Shown here piece after piece: positions 1 to 6,027 of a stretch of 13,348 nucleotides of DNA; the first letter of the stretch is position 1; each line of letters begins with the position of its first letter. Source of the stretch: Oscillospiraceae bacterium. Lineage in GTDB: Bacteria > Bacillota_A > Clostridia > Oscillospirales > Oscillospiraceae. A model generated the notes under the pieces. That model was given only the letters and a program-made list of their open reading frames with translations. It was not told the DNA's origin and searched no databases. Location: contig JAFQPB010000005.1 in the NCBI GenBank assembly GCA_017411905.1, forward strand, positions 1 to 13,348, in the 5' to 3' direction. The translations under genes and the position numbers were made by a program.

Positions 1-304
1 AAAGGTCTTCCACCTCCGCAAGGGTGACAGCCGCCAAGATGGCTTTTTCCAGCTCCTCGGTCAGCTTCTCCTGCCCGGCGATGGATTTAATGACCTCCGC
101 CTTGCGCTCCTCTAAGTTGCGCAGGTATTGCAGTCTTGTCTCTAAATTACGGAGGGTCGTATCGTCCATCGCGCCGTGCATTTCCTTACGGTAACGGGCA
201 ATAAAGGGAATGGTATTCCCCTCGTCCAGTAGCGCAACCACATTTTCTACGTAGGCGGTCTTTTGACCAAGCTCTTCGGCTAATTTTTGAATGATTGGAT
301 CCAT
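1..304 (-). CDS. tex: Tex transcription accessory protein, N-terminal part (partial)
   Basis: This is the first 101 codons of a gene that continues past the window start. The protein begins MDPIIQKLAEELGQKT and contains the stretch ALLDEGNTIPFIARYRKE at about residues 24-41, followed by a charged helical segment rich in Leu-Glu-Glu-Arg. That pattern is typical of the N-terminal domain of Tex/YhgF, a cytoplasmic RNA-binding protein (helical N-terminal region, YqgF-like nuclease fold, HhH motifs, C-terminal S1 domain) linked to transcription and RNA metabolism. Only the N-terminal domain is visible, so integrity of the rest cannot be judged. The start is supported by an AAGGAG ribosome binding site at 311-316, six bases upstream, and by a good promoter at 333-361. 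It is divergent from the kinase gene at 696. Confidence 0.88.
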   Translation of the reverse strand, partial: MDPIIQKLAEELGQKTAYVENVVALLDEGNTIPFIARYRKEMHGAMDDTTLRNLETRLQYLRNLEERKAEVIKSIAGQEKLTEELEKAILAAVTLAEVEDL

Positions 305-332
305 AGGCATCTCCTTACTTTTGTATGGAAGC

Positions 333-361
333 ATTATAGCACAAAAATGGAAAAATGTACA
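333..361 (-). promoter_or_regulatory. Predicted sigma-A type promoter of tex
   Basis: On the minus strand, TATAAT at 333-338 is preceded by TGTGC, giving an extended -10 with a -16 TRTG element. A TGTACA hexamer at 356-361 matches four of six -35 bases, with a 17-base spacer. The predicted transcript start lies near 326, leaving a short leader before the ribosome binding site. Confidence 0.7.
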
Positions 362-402
362 CGGGCATTTTGGTTTTTTATGGATTTATGTGAGATATAT
401 TT

Positions 403-474
403 GTAGGGACACCGCTCCCGCAGTGTCCGAAGTCGGTGGGTTGTTAACGGACACCCGAGGACGGGTGTCCCTAC
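403..474. repeat. 72-nt four-arm inverted repeat: two 27-nt hairpin units head to head
   Basis: Two 27-nt units lie in opposite orientation, at 403-429 (plus) and 448-474 (minus), separated by 18 nt. The outer ends GTAGGGACAC (403-412) and GTGTCCCTAC (465-474) are a perfect 10-bp inverted repeat. The inner ends GTGTCCG (423-429) and CGGACAC (448-454) are also a perfect inverted pair. Each unit folds alone: 407-412 with 423-428, and 449-457 with 462-470 around an AGGA loop. The whole element can also fold as one long hairpin. A third unit of the same length and layout occurs at 13201-13227. No gene or T-tract is associated with it. Confidence 0.8.
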
Positions 475-496
475 GGGGGAATAACGATGGCGCGGT
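469..496 (+). repeat. Degenerate direct repeat, copy 1
   Basis: This 28-nt stretch begins CCCTACGG and ends GATGGCGCGGT. It resembles 582-608, which begins CCCTACGG and ends GATGGCGCAGT; the middles differ and lengths differ by one base. It overlaps the end of the four-arm repeat, so the repeat family may extend beyond the palindromic core. Confidence 0.45.
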
Positions 497-509
497 AATT
501 ACGGCGGGA

Positions 510-545
510 GCAATTTAATTGCGGTATGATTGCCACCGGCAATCA
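510..545. repeat. Two short perfect palindromes in the tex-kinase intergenic region
   Basis: GCAATT-T-AATTGC (510-522) is followed by TGATTGCC-ACC-GGCAATCA (527-545), a perfect 8-bp stem with a 3-base loop. There is no T-tract after the second hairpin, so it does not look like a terminator. Together with the repeats on either side it fills most of the 305-695 gap. I see no credible gene in that gap. Confidence 0.5.
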
Positions 546-581
546 TTTAGATTTTGATTCGCTGCGCGGAGCACCACCCCG

Positions 582-608
582 CCCTACGGCGTTATACGAT
601 GGCGCAGT
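582..608 (+). repeat. Degenerate direct repeat, copy 2
   Basis: Second copy of the CCCTACGG...GATGGCGC repeat described at 469-496. Just upstream, CGCTGCGCGGAGC (570-582 region) resembles the CGCTTCGCGGAGC in the repeat at 13299-13348, suggesting this area is built from decayed repeat modules. Confidence 0.4.
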
Positions 609-637
609 GGGGAAATAAAAATTGACAGCGGCGGTGT

Positions 638-666
638 TTGACTTTTTTTCCTATTTGATTTATAAT
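638..666 (+). promoter_or_regulatory. Predicted sigma-A type promoter of the cytidylate-kinase-like gene
   Basis: TTGACT at 638-643 and TATAAT at 661-666 are separated by exactly 17 bases. The predicted transcript start is near 673, followed by AGGAGG at 683-688. Unlike the minus-strand promoters of the window it has no TG extended -10, but its -35 is much closer to consensus. Confidence 0.75.
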
Positions 667-695
667 AAAAGTAACCTAACAAAGGAGGTATCCTT

Positions 696-1304
696 ATGGA
701 AAAGAAGATCATTACCATCTCCCGGCAGTTTGGAAGCGGTGGCCGTACCATCGGTCGGGCTGTCGCAGAGAAATTAGGTATTCCCTTTTACGACAAGGAG
801 CTTGTAGATCAAATTGCAATGGAGTCCGGCTTTGATCCCGGCTACATAGCAGAGCACGGCGAGCACGCCCCGGGAAAAAGCCTGTTTTCCTACGCCTTTG
901 CGTCTATGGGGATGCCCGGCGTAATGCAGGGGCTTTCCTCTGCGGATTTCCTTTGGACCATTCAGTGTAACGTGATTTTGCAGCTTGCAGAAAAGGGTCC
1001 CTGCGTGATCGTTGGCCGAAATGCCGATTATATCCTCAAAGACCGGGAGGACTGTCTCCACGTTTTTATCCACGCGGATACGGATTACCGGGCTGACCGG
1101 ATCGTGCGGCTTTACGGTGAGTCGGAAAAAGCACCCCTTTCCCGTTTGGAGGAAAAGGACAAACGCCGCCGGGTCAATTACGAGCATTACACCGGCCGGG
1201 ATTGGGGTAAGGCAGAAAACTACGACATTGCGCTCAACAGTGCCGTCGTAGGGGAAGAAGCCTGCGTGGATTTCATTGTTAATTCGGTAAAGAACAGTAA
1301 ATAA
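696..1304 (+). CDS. Cytidylate kinase-like family protein
   Basis: A 202-residue cytoplasmic protein of the cytidylate kinase-like family (Pfam Cytidylate_kin2 type), a P-loop kinase fold related to Cmk. Its own substrate is not established. The N-terminus reads ITISRQFGSGGRTIG (residues 6-20), the family's signature in the P-loop position, followed by AEKLGIPFYDKELV (about 24-37). CVIVGRNADYIL (about 103-114) and a basic EKDKRRRVNYEHYTGRDWG stretch (about 152-170) resemble the substrate and lid regions of nucleotide kinases. The canonical Walker A lysine is absent, with GSGGRT where Cmk has GAGKST, as I recall for this family in general. AGGAGG seven bases before the ATG and a strong promoter support the start. 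It is monocistronic and convergent with pgsA. It should not be called cmk without further evidence. Confidence 0.87.
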   Translation: MEKKIITISRQFGSGGRTIGRAVAEKLGIPFYDKELVDQIAMESGFDPGYIAEHGEHAPGKSLFSYAFASMGMPGVMQGLSSADFLWTIQCNVILQLAEKGPCVIVGRNADYILKDREDCLHVFIHADTDYRADRIVRLYGESEKAPLSRLEEKDKRRRVNYEHYTGRDWGKAENYDIALNSAVVGEEACVDFIVNSVKNSK

Positions 1305-1312
1305 TATAAATC

Positions 1313-1368
1313 ACAATCCCTCCGTCTGCACAGATGTGCAGACACCTCCCTTTACACAAGGGAGGCTT
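1313..1368 (-). repeat. Hairpin repeat family 1, copy A
   Basis: Read on the minus strand this 56-nt element starts AAGCCTCCCTTGTG and ends GGAGGGATTGT. It holds stem A, CCTCCCTT/AAGGGAGG (1345-1352 with 1358-1365) around a 5-nt loop, and stem B, GTCTGCAC/GTGCAGAC (1324-1331 with 1336-1343) around a 4-nt loop. The 3' end GGAGGG can also pair with the 5' CCTCCC, giving MITE-like terminal inverted repeats. Related copies lie at 13231-13285 and 13299-13348. Confidence 0.78.
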
Positions 1369-1421
1369 ACCTCATCCGACCTCGCTTTGCTCGGCCACCT
1401 TCCCCCTTGGGGAAGGTAAAT
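1369..1421. repeat. Hairpin repeat family 2, next to copy A of family 1
   Basis: Directly abutting the previous repeat, this stretch contains CCGA...TCGG (1377-1394 region) and a strong hairpin ACCTTCCCC/GGGGAAGGT (1397-1405 with 1409-1417). There is no T-tract. It looks like a separate module placed beside family 1; no second copy is in this window, so the repeat call rests on structure and on my general recollection of such modules in gut Clostridia. Confidence 0.5.
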
Positions 1422-1434
1422 CACCCAGAAATCG

Positions 1435-1473
1435 TACTGCCGCTCTCCTAAGTGGAGAGCGGCAGTAATTTTT
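1435..1473 (+). terminator. Rho-independent terminator in the convergent gap
   Basis: A perfect 14-bp stem, TACTGCCGCTCTCC/GGAGAGCGGCAGTA (1435-1448 with 1454-1467), has a TAAGT loop. On the plus strand it is followed by ATTTTTATTT, so it should stop transcripts from the kinase gene. The T-tract overlaps the pgsA stop codon. On the minus strand the hairpin directly follows pgsA but has no good T-tract, so it is at best a weak terminator for that operon. Confidence 0.72.
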
Positions 1474-2008
1474 ATTTATCGTCCCAAAGGCAGTTCCAGT
1501 TTTGGATAAAGTACTCCACACCGGAGTAGACGGTGGTCAGGACGATGACACCGATGACGATCCAGCTAAGAATCCCGTCTGTGGGGAAACCCATCATCAC
1601 GCAAAGGCCGATCATCGTGCTGGCGGTTTTGACCTTACCGCTCCACCCGGCGGCAATGACCTTGCCTTTCCCTACCGCCACCAGCCGCAGGCCGGTAACT
1701 GCAAATTCCCGGGTAAGTACGATCATCAGCGCCCAAGCGGGGAAAATATCCCATTGGCAGAACATTACCATCGCAGAAATGACCAAAAGCTTATCTGCCA
1801 GCGGGTCTAAAAACTTACCAAAGTCGCTGACCTGCTTATATTTTCTTGCGATATAGCCGTCAATGTAGTCCGTCAGGCTGGCAATTACAAAGACCGCAAG
1901 GCTCAGCCACATATAAAGGCCGGGCTGGCCGCCGCTTAAATACATAAGTATCATAAAGGCCGGGATAAATGCCACCCGAATAAGGGTGATTCTTGTTGCA
2001 AGTGTCAT
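1472..2008 (-). CDS. pgsA: CDP-diacylglycerol--glycerol-3-phosphate 3-phosphatidyltransferase
   Basis: A 178-residue integral membrane enzyme that transfers a phosphatidyl group from CDP-diacylglycerol to glycerol-3-phosphate, the committed step to phosphatidylglycerol. The complete CDP-alcohol phosphotransferase motif is present: D47, D50-G51, A54-R55, G64, D68 and D72, with the spacing DxxDGxxAR-x8-GxxxDxxxD. Hydrophobic segments at about residues 8-25, 31-46, 74-98 and 140-165 fit the family's multi-pass topology, and the length is normal. The ATG overlaps the rimO stop by four bases (ATGA), with AGGAGG upstream at 2016-2021, so translation is probably coupled. It is the last gene of the DUF1385-prmC-recA-recX-rimO-pgsA operon. 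Confidence 0.95.
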   Translation of the reverse strand: MTLATRITLIRVAFIPAFMILMYLSGGQPGLYMWLSLAVFVIASLTDYIDGYIARKYKQVSDFGKFLDPLADKLLVISAMVMFCQWDIFPAWALMIVLTREFAVTGLRLVAVGKGKVIAAGWSGKVKTASTMIGLCVMMGFPTDGILSWIVIGVIVLTTVYSGVEYFIQNWNCLWDDK

Positions 2009-3336
2009 AGCGTTTCCTCCTGGGGATAGCCGGAGAGGTCACCCTCCACAAGGCCATCGATGGTAATGTTCAGGAACGTGCCCTCCAAAAGGGCTTCGTC
2101 CGTTGCGATCCAAACCCGGCCGTCAATGTCGGGCGAGTCGCCATAGGTTCGGCCATAAAACTGATTAAATTCCTCGTTGTAGCCGTCTACCAAAACCTCC
2201 ACGGTTTTTCCGATGAAGGAGGCGTTATATTCGTCCATAATCCGGGACTGGATCTGCTCTAAGATTTCCGCCCGCTGCTGGGCAACGGAGAAATCTGCAT
2301 AGTCCATATCATAAGCCGGTGTGCCCTCTTGAGGAGAAAAGGCGAAGGCGCCTACCCGCTCTAACTTCATTTCCTTTAAGAACTCGCAAAGCTCCTCGAA
2401 TTCTTCCTCTCCCTCGCCGGGAAGGCCGGTAATAACGCTGGTGCGAAGGACAATGTCGGGCATTTTCTCCCGGAGCTTCCCGAACAGTTCCCGGAGGAAC
2501 GCCCCGTCGCCCCGGCGGTTCATCAGCTTCAGTATCTTATTATTGCAGTGCTGGATGGGAATGTCAAGATATTTTACGATTTTCGGCTCTTTCGCCATCG
2601 TTTCTATCAACTCGTCGGTGATCTCATCGGGGTAGACATAGTGGATACGCACCCAATGGAAGCCCTCAATTTTGCACAGCTCGGTCAGCAGCTCGGGCAG
2701 CATCCGCTTGCCGTAAAGGTCTAAGCCGTAGCGGCTGGTGTCTTGGGCTACCACGATCAGCTCTTTCACACCGCTGTCTGCAAGCAAGCGGGCTTCGTAG
2801 AGCACATCGTCCATCGTCCGGGAGCGGAATTTGCCACGGAGTGAGGGAATCACGCAGTAGCTGCAGCGGTTATCACAGCCCTCGGCGATCTTTAGAAACG
2901 CATAGTGCTCCGGGGTAGTCAGGACACGGCCTGTCTCCTCCTCCGGCTCATCGAGGGAGTCGAAATCCACCACTGGGGTGTCTTCTAAAAGCTGCTCGAT
3001 GGCAGGAACGATCTTATGGTAGCTGCCGGTGCCGAGGATGCCGTCCACCTCCGGCAGCTCCTTTAGAATTTCCTCCTGATACCGCTGGGAAAGGCAGCCG
3101 GTGACAAGGATCTTACCAACCTGCCCCTCTGCCTTCAGTGCCGCCATTTCCAGTATATAATCAATGGCCTCGCTCTTGGCAGAATCGATAAAACCGCAGG
3201 TGTTGATAACCACCACGTCACTGCCGGTCACACTGGATAAAACCTCGTATCCGGCTTCCCGGACGCGGTACATCATCCGCTCGCAGTCTACCTGATTTTT
3301 GGCGCAGCCCAATGAAATAAAGCCGATTTTAGCCAT
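2005..3336 (-). CDS. rimO: Ribosomal protein S12 methylthiotransferase RimO
   Basis: A 443-residue radical SAM enzyme that adds a methylthio group to a conserved aspartate of ribosomal protein S12. Counting from the upstream Met, the N-terminal UPF0004 domain has its three cluster cysteines at C12 (SLGCAKN), C48 (NTCGF) and C82 (TGCLSQR). The radical SAM CxxxCxxC motif is C155/C159/C162 in EGCDNRCSYC. A C-terminal TRAM domain follows from about residue 375. The SLGCAKN start and the overall length favour RimO over MiaB. Two ATGs are adjacent (3337-3339 and 3334-3336); the second is chosen because it sits six bases from GGAGG (3343-3347), whereas the first is only three away. The gene overlaps recX by 8 bases and pgsA by 4. 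Confidence 0.95.
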   Translation of the reverse strand: MAKIGFISLGCAKNQVDCERMMYRVREAGYEVLSSVTGSDVVVINTCGFIDSAKSEAIDYILEMAALKAEGQVGKILVTGCLSQRYQEEILKELPEVDGILGTGSYHKIVPAIEQLLEDTPVVDFDSLDEPEEETGRVLTTPEHYAFLKIAEGCDNRCSYCVIPSLRGKFRSRTMDDVLYEARLLADSGVKELIVVAQDTSRYGLDLYGKRMLPELLTELCKIEGFHWVRIHYVYPDEITDELIETMAKEPKIVKYLDIPIQHCNNKILKLMNRRGDGAFLRELFGKLREKMPDIVLRTSVITGLPGEGEEEFEELCEFLKEMKLERVGAFAFSPQEGTPAYDMDYADFSVAQQRAEILEQIQSRIMDEYNASFIGKTVEVLVDGYNEEFNQFYGRTYGDSPDIDGRVWIATDEALLEGTFLNITIDGLVEGDLSGYPQEETL

Positions 3337-3952
3337 CATTCTCCTCCATTTGTAAGGACATATCTTCCATTGCCCTGCGAATTTCTCCGTAGCTGTGTCC
3401 TCTTCTTAGCAGGGCATTTATTACCCGATCCCGCGCCTTTCTATCCTCCCGGAGCTCCGGGTGGTTTTCCAGATAAGAAAGGATATGCGGCATTTGGGAG
3501 GGATAGTCTGCAAGGGCTTGCGCCCATAAGTGCTTCGGCACTCTTTTTTCATAAAGTGCCTGCTTTGCCCGGGCAATGCCATAGCCCTTTGCGATACACC
3601 GCTCCACGATACTTTGGGCGGTTTTGCCATCGTCCAGCAAGTCCATCTCCGTCAGCCACGCCACAGCCTCCTTGGCATTTTGGGCATCCTCCCCTTTTTG
3701 CACCAAGCGGTGCTCCAGCTCCCGTTTGGTAACACCGGAAGCGGAAATAATACGCACCGCACGCATTTTGGCGGACATCTTCCCTGCCGCTTCGGTCAAT
3801 TTCGCAAACTCTCCGTCCGTCAGCTCCAAACCGGAATAAAGGCCGAAATCCTCCACCGTCTGCCGGTAAAGGCGCATCGTTTCGCCGCCTTCAAAACGCA
3901 CCGTGTGCCTCCCTGCCCTATCGGGCTGGGAGGCGATGGACTCAATCTTCAT
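3329..3952 (-). CDS. recX: Regulatory protein RecX
   Basis: A 207-residue protein of the RecX family, which binds RecA filaments and modulates recombinase activity. Three-helix RecX repeats are visible: one around [22 protein letters not shown], one around [21 protein letters not shown] with the following basic [10 protein letters not shown] segment, and a C-terminal one around [19 protein letters not shown]. The length is typical. The ATG at 3950-3952 lies inside the last codons of recA (11-base overlap) and has no clear ribosome binding site, so translation probably depends on ribosomes finishing recA. An in-frame TTG two codons upstream is possible but less likely. recX directly after recA is a classic arrangement and supports the call. 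Confidence 0.92.
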   Translation of the reverse strand: MKIESIASQPDRAGRHTVRFEGGETMRLYRQTVEDFGLYSGLELTDGEFAKLTEAAGKMSAKMRAVRIISASGVTKRELEHRLVQKGEDAQNAKEAVAWLTEMDLLDDGKTAQSIVERCIAKGYGIARAKQALYEKRVPKHLWAQALADYPSQMPHILSYLENHPELREDRKARDRVINALLRRGHSYGEIRRAMEDMSLQMEENDG

Positions 3953-5042
3953 CGTCAAAATCGTCTGCGCTGACGGCTACCGGACGGTCTGCCGCCTTGG
4001 CGGGGGCTTTGGTGCCGCTGAGCTTCCACATATTTTCACGGACTTGGGCTTCTACCGCTTCCGCAATGTCGGGGTTATTTTGCAGGAAGGTCTTTACGGC
4101 ATCCTTGCCCTGACCGATCCGCTCCTCACCCATACTAAACCAGCTACCGCTCTTTTGCACCACGTCAAGCTGCACCGCAAGGTCGACCAGCTCGCCCCAC
4201 TTGCTGATGCCTTCACCGTACATAATGTCGAAATAGGCTTCCTTAAAGGGAGGTGCTACCTTGTTTTTAACCACCTTGACGCGGGTCTTGTTGCCGATGA
4301 CGTTGCCGCCCTCCTTGATAGACTCCACTCTGCGCACGTCCAGACGGACGGAGGAGTAGAATTTCAGCGCGTTGCCGCCGGTGGTGGTTTCGGGGTTGCC
4401 GTACATCACACCGATCTTCATACGAAGCTGGTTGATAAAAATGACCACGCAGTTGGTCTTTGCGATGGTGCCGGCTAACTTGCGCAATGCCTGCGACATC
4501 AGACGCGCCTGCAGACCCACGAAGGTATCGCCCATTTCGCCCTCGATCTCCTGCTTGGGAACAAGGGCAGCCACAGAGTCCACGACCACTGCATCCACCG
4601 CACCGCTGCGTACCAGCGCATCGGTAATTTCCAATGCCTGCTCGCCGGTATCGGGCTGGGAGACCAGCATATTTTCCGTATCCACGCCCAAAGCAGCGGC
4701 ATAGACCGGGTCAAGGGCGTGCTCTGCATCTACAAAGGCAACCTCGCCGCCCCGCTTTTGGGCTTCTGCCAAAATGTGCAGCGCAAGGGTAGTTTTACCG
4801 GAGGATTCCGGGCCGTAAATCTCAATAATTCTGCCCTTGGGCACACCGCCCACGCCCAATGCCGCATCCAGTGCCAAGCTGCCGGTGGGGATGGCTTCCA
4901 CGTTCATATCCGGGCGTTCGCCCAAGCGCATAACCGTACCCTTACCGAAGTTCTTTTCGATTTGGGAAATGGCGGTCTGCAGGGCTTTTTTACGGTCGGA
5001 AGCGGGGGTAGGTGCTTCATAAGCTGTCTTTTTCGTTGCCAT
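3942..5042 (-). CDS. recA: Recombinase RecA
   Basis: A 366-residue DNA-dependent ATPase that forms filaments on single-stranded DNA, catalyses strand exchange and activates LexA-type repressor cleavage. The Walker A motif GPESSGKT is at residues 77-84, the Walker B segment ends VVVDS at about 152-156, and the L2-region signature [19 protein letters not shown] is intact. The C-terminus is acidic (DDFDDED), as usual. No intein or gap is present. The ATG starts two bases after the prmC stop; GAGAGG at 5053-5058 is ten bases upstream, a modest ribosome binding site. It is internal in a six-gene operon. A TATAAT inside the end of prmC might be an internal promoter, but I see no convincing LexA box. 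Confidence 0.98.
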   Translation of the reverse strand: MATKKTAYEAPTPASDRKKALQTAISQIEKNFGKGTVMRLGERPDMNVEAIPTGSLALDAALGVGGVPKGRIIEIYGPESSGKTTLALHILAEAQKRGGEVAFVDAEHALDPVYAAALGVDTENMLVSQPDTGEQALEITDALVRSGAVDAVVVDSVAALVPKQEIEGEMGDTFVGLQARLMSQALRKLAGTIAKTNCVVIFINQLRMKIGVMYGNPETTTGGNALKFYSSVRLDVRRVESIKEGGNVIGNKTRVKVVKNKVAPPFKEAYFDIMYGEGISKWGELVDLAVQLDVVQKSGSWFSMGEERIGQGKDAVKTFLQNNPDIAEAVEAQVRENMWKLSGTKAPAKAADRPVAVSADDFDDED

Positions 5043-5044
5043 AG

Positions 5045-5920
5045 CTATTTATCCTCTCTCTCATAACGGGCACTGATTGCCCGCTCTCTGTGATTATAAT
5101 CTTCTGTGCGTTTCAGTACAGTAAAGCCGTTCTCATTGAGTATTTCCGCTACCGCGTTCCCCTGCCCTTCACCGAACTCGAAGCAAAGGATACCGCCCAA
5201 TTTCAGGGCTTTACGGTAGTTTTTCGCGATGTTTCTATAGAATATAAGGCCATCGTCCCCGCCGTGGAGGGCTAAATGGGGCTCGAAGAAGTCCACGCTT
5301 TTGGGAAGTGCTTTCATTTCTTCGCTTGTAATATAGGGGGGATTGCTGACAATGATGTCAAACTTTCCGAGAAATGCCGCGGGTTCTTTCAGCGCATCTG
5401 CCGCTGTACAGGTCACTGTGCCGGAGAGCTTTTGCAGGGTGACATTTTCCTTTGCTACTGCGAGTGCCTTTCGGGAAATATCTGCTAACGTAACCTTGGC
5501 ATTGGGGACGTTTTTTGCCACCGCAAGACCGATACAGCCGGAGCCGGTGCAAAGATCCAGTATCCGCTTTTCGCCGGGGATGGCCTTTGCGTTTTCAATA
5601 ACCAAATCGGTCACCGCACAGGTATCGTCCCGGGGAATGAGCACATCCGGGGTCACCTTCAGGGTCATTCCGTAAAAGTCCCACTCCCCCAGCACGTAGG
5701 CAAGGGGCTCGTCGTTCAGAAGCCGGGCAACGCCTGCTTCCACTCTCTCACAAGCATCATCGCCCACATATAACTCCGGTGCATACAAAAGCCGGTCTTT
5801 CTTTTTGCCGGTGACGCAGCTTACAAGCTCTTGGGCATAAAATTCCGCCGTTTCCCTGTCCTCTTTGCAAAGGAGCTTTCTGCGGGCACCTAAGTAGAGG
5901 TTTCTAAGGGTGGTTACCAA
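5045..5920 (-). CDS. prmC: Peptide chain release factor N5-glutamine methyltransferase PrmC
   Basis: A SAM-dependent methyltransferase that modifies the GGQ glutamine of release factors RF1 and RF2. With the proposed TTG start it has 291 residues. Visible features are the N-terminal helical domain ([13 protein letters not shown]), the SAM-binding [10 protein letters not shown] at 122-131, and the catalytic NPPY at 193-196 with the following ITSEEM. The family PRPETE segment reads PRDDT at 96-100. The open frame extends 34 codons further upstream, but those codons lie over the conserved tail of the preceding gene in another frame and have no PrmC character. TTG at 5918-5920 is preceded by GAGGGGGAAG, overlaps the DUF1385 stop by a few bases, and starts the protein where PrmC homologues start. 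It ends two bases before recA. Confidence 0.93.
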   Translation of the reverse strand: MVTTLRNLYLGARRKLLCKEDRETAEFYAQELVSCVTGKKKDRLLYAPELYVGDDACERVEAGVARLLNDEPLAYVLGEWDFYGMTLKVTPDVLIPRDDTCAVTDLVIENAKAIPGEKRILDLCTGSGCIGLAVAKNVPNAKVTLADISRKALAVAKENVTLQKLSGTVTCTAADALKEPAAFLGKFDIIVSNPPYITSEEMKALPKSVDFFEPHLALHGGDDGLIFYRNIAKNYRKALKLGGILCFEFGEGQGNAVAEILNENGFTVLKRTEDYNHRERAISARYEREDK

Positions 5921-6027
5921 CGGTCTTCCCCCTCGTTTTCGGGGATGACTGCCTCCAGCGCGGCAATGCCGGTGCGGATCATATCCTCGTCCGGCTCCCG
6001 GGTGGTGAAGTTCTGCATCCACATACC
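5914..6027 (-). pseudogene. Out-of-frame C-terminal tail of the DUF1385 gene
   Basis: Read one frame over from the annotated DUF1385 frame, this segment encodes GMWMQNFTTREPDED, then an MIRTGIAALEAVIPENE stretch, ending EDRW and a TAA at 5914-5916. The LTTREPDD..IEVAI-AL pattern is what the family normally has directly after the last membrane segment. The junction is a CCCCGG run on the minus strand (6026-6031). Adding one C or G between 6028 and 6027 joins the two frames into a 325-residue protein. Confidence 0.8.

Noticed and set aside
291..518. Plus-strand open frame of 75 codons between tex and the kinase gene
   Set aside because: It overlaps the tex start and promoter and runs through the inverted repeat. 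There is no ribosome binding site and the translation looks like translated repeat.
622..627. Perfect TTGACA as -35 of the kinase promoter
   Set aside because: It is 33 bases from the TATAAT, too far. TTGACT at 638-643 has the right 17-base spacing.
3903..4478. Plus-strand open frame of 191 codons antisense to recA and recX
   Set aside because: It is opposite strongly conserved recA sequence, with no ribosome binding site and no recognisable family.
5100..5140. Possible LexA/SOS site in the end of prmC, upstream of recA
   Set aside because: The CTGT and ACAG halves are 10 bases apart rather than 8, and GAACGGCTTTAC matches only half of the Gram-positive site. Both lie in conserved coding sequence.
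5921..6022. 34-codon N-terminal extension of prmC
   Set aside because: PrmC homologues begin at about [13 protein letters not shown]. The extension is rich in His, Arg and Gly and is an off-frame reading of the DUF1385 tail.
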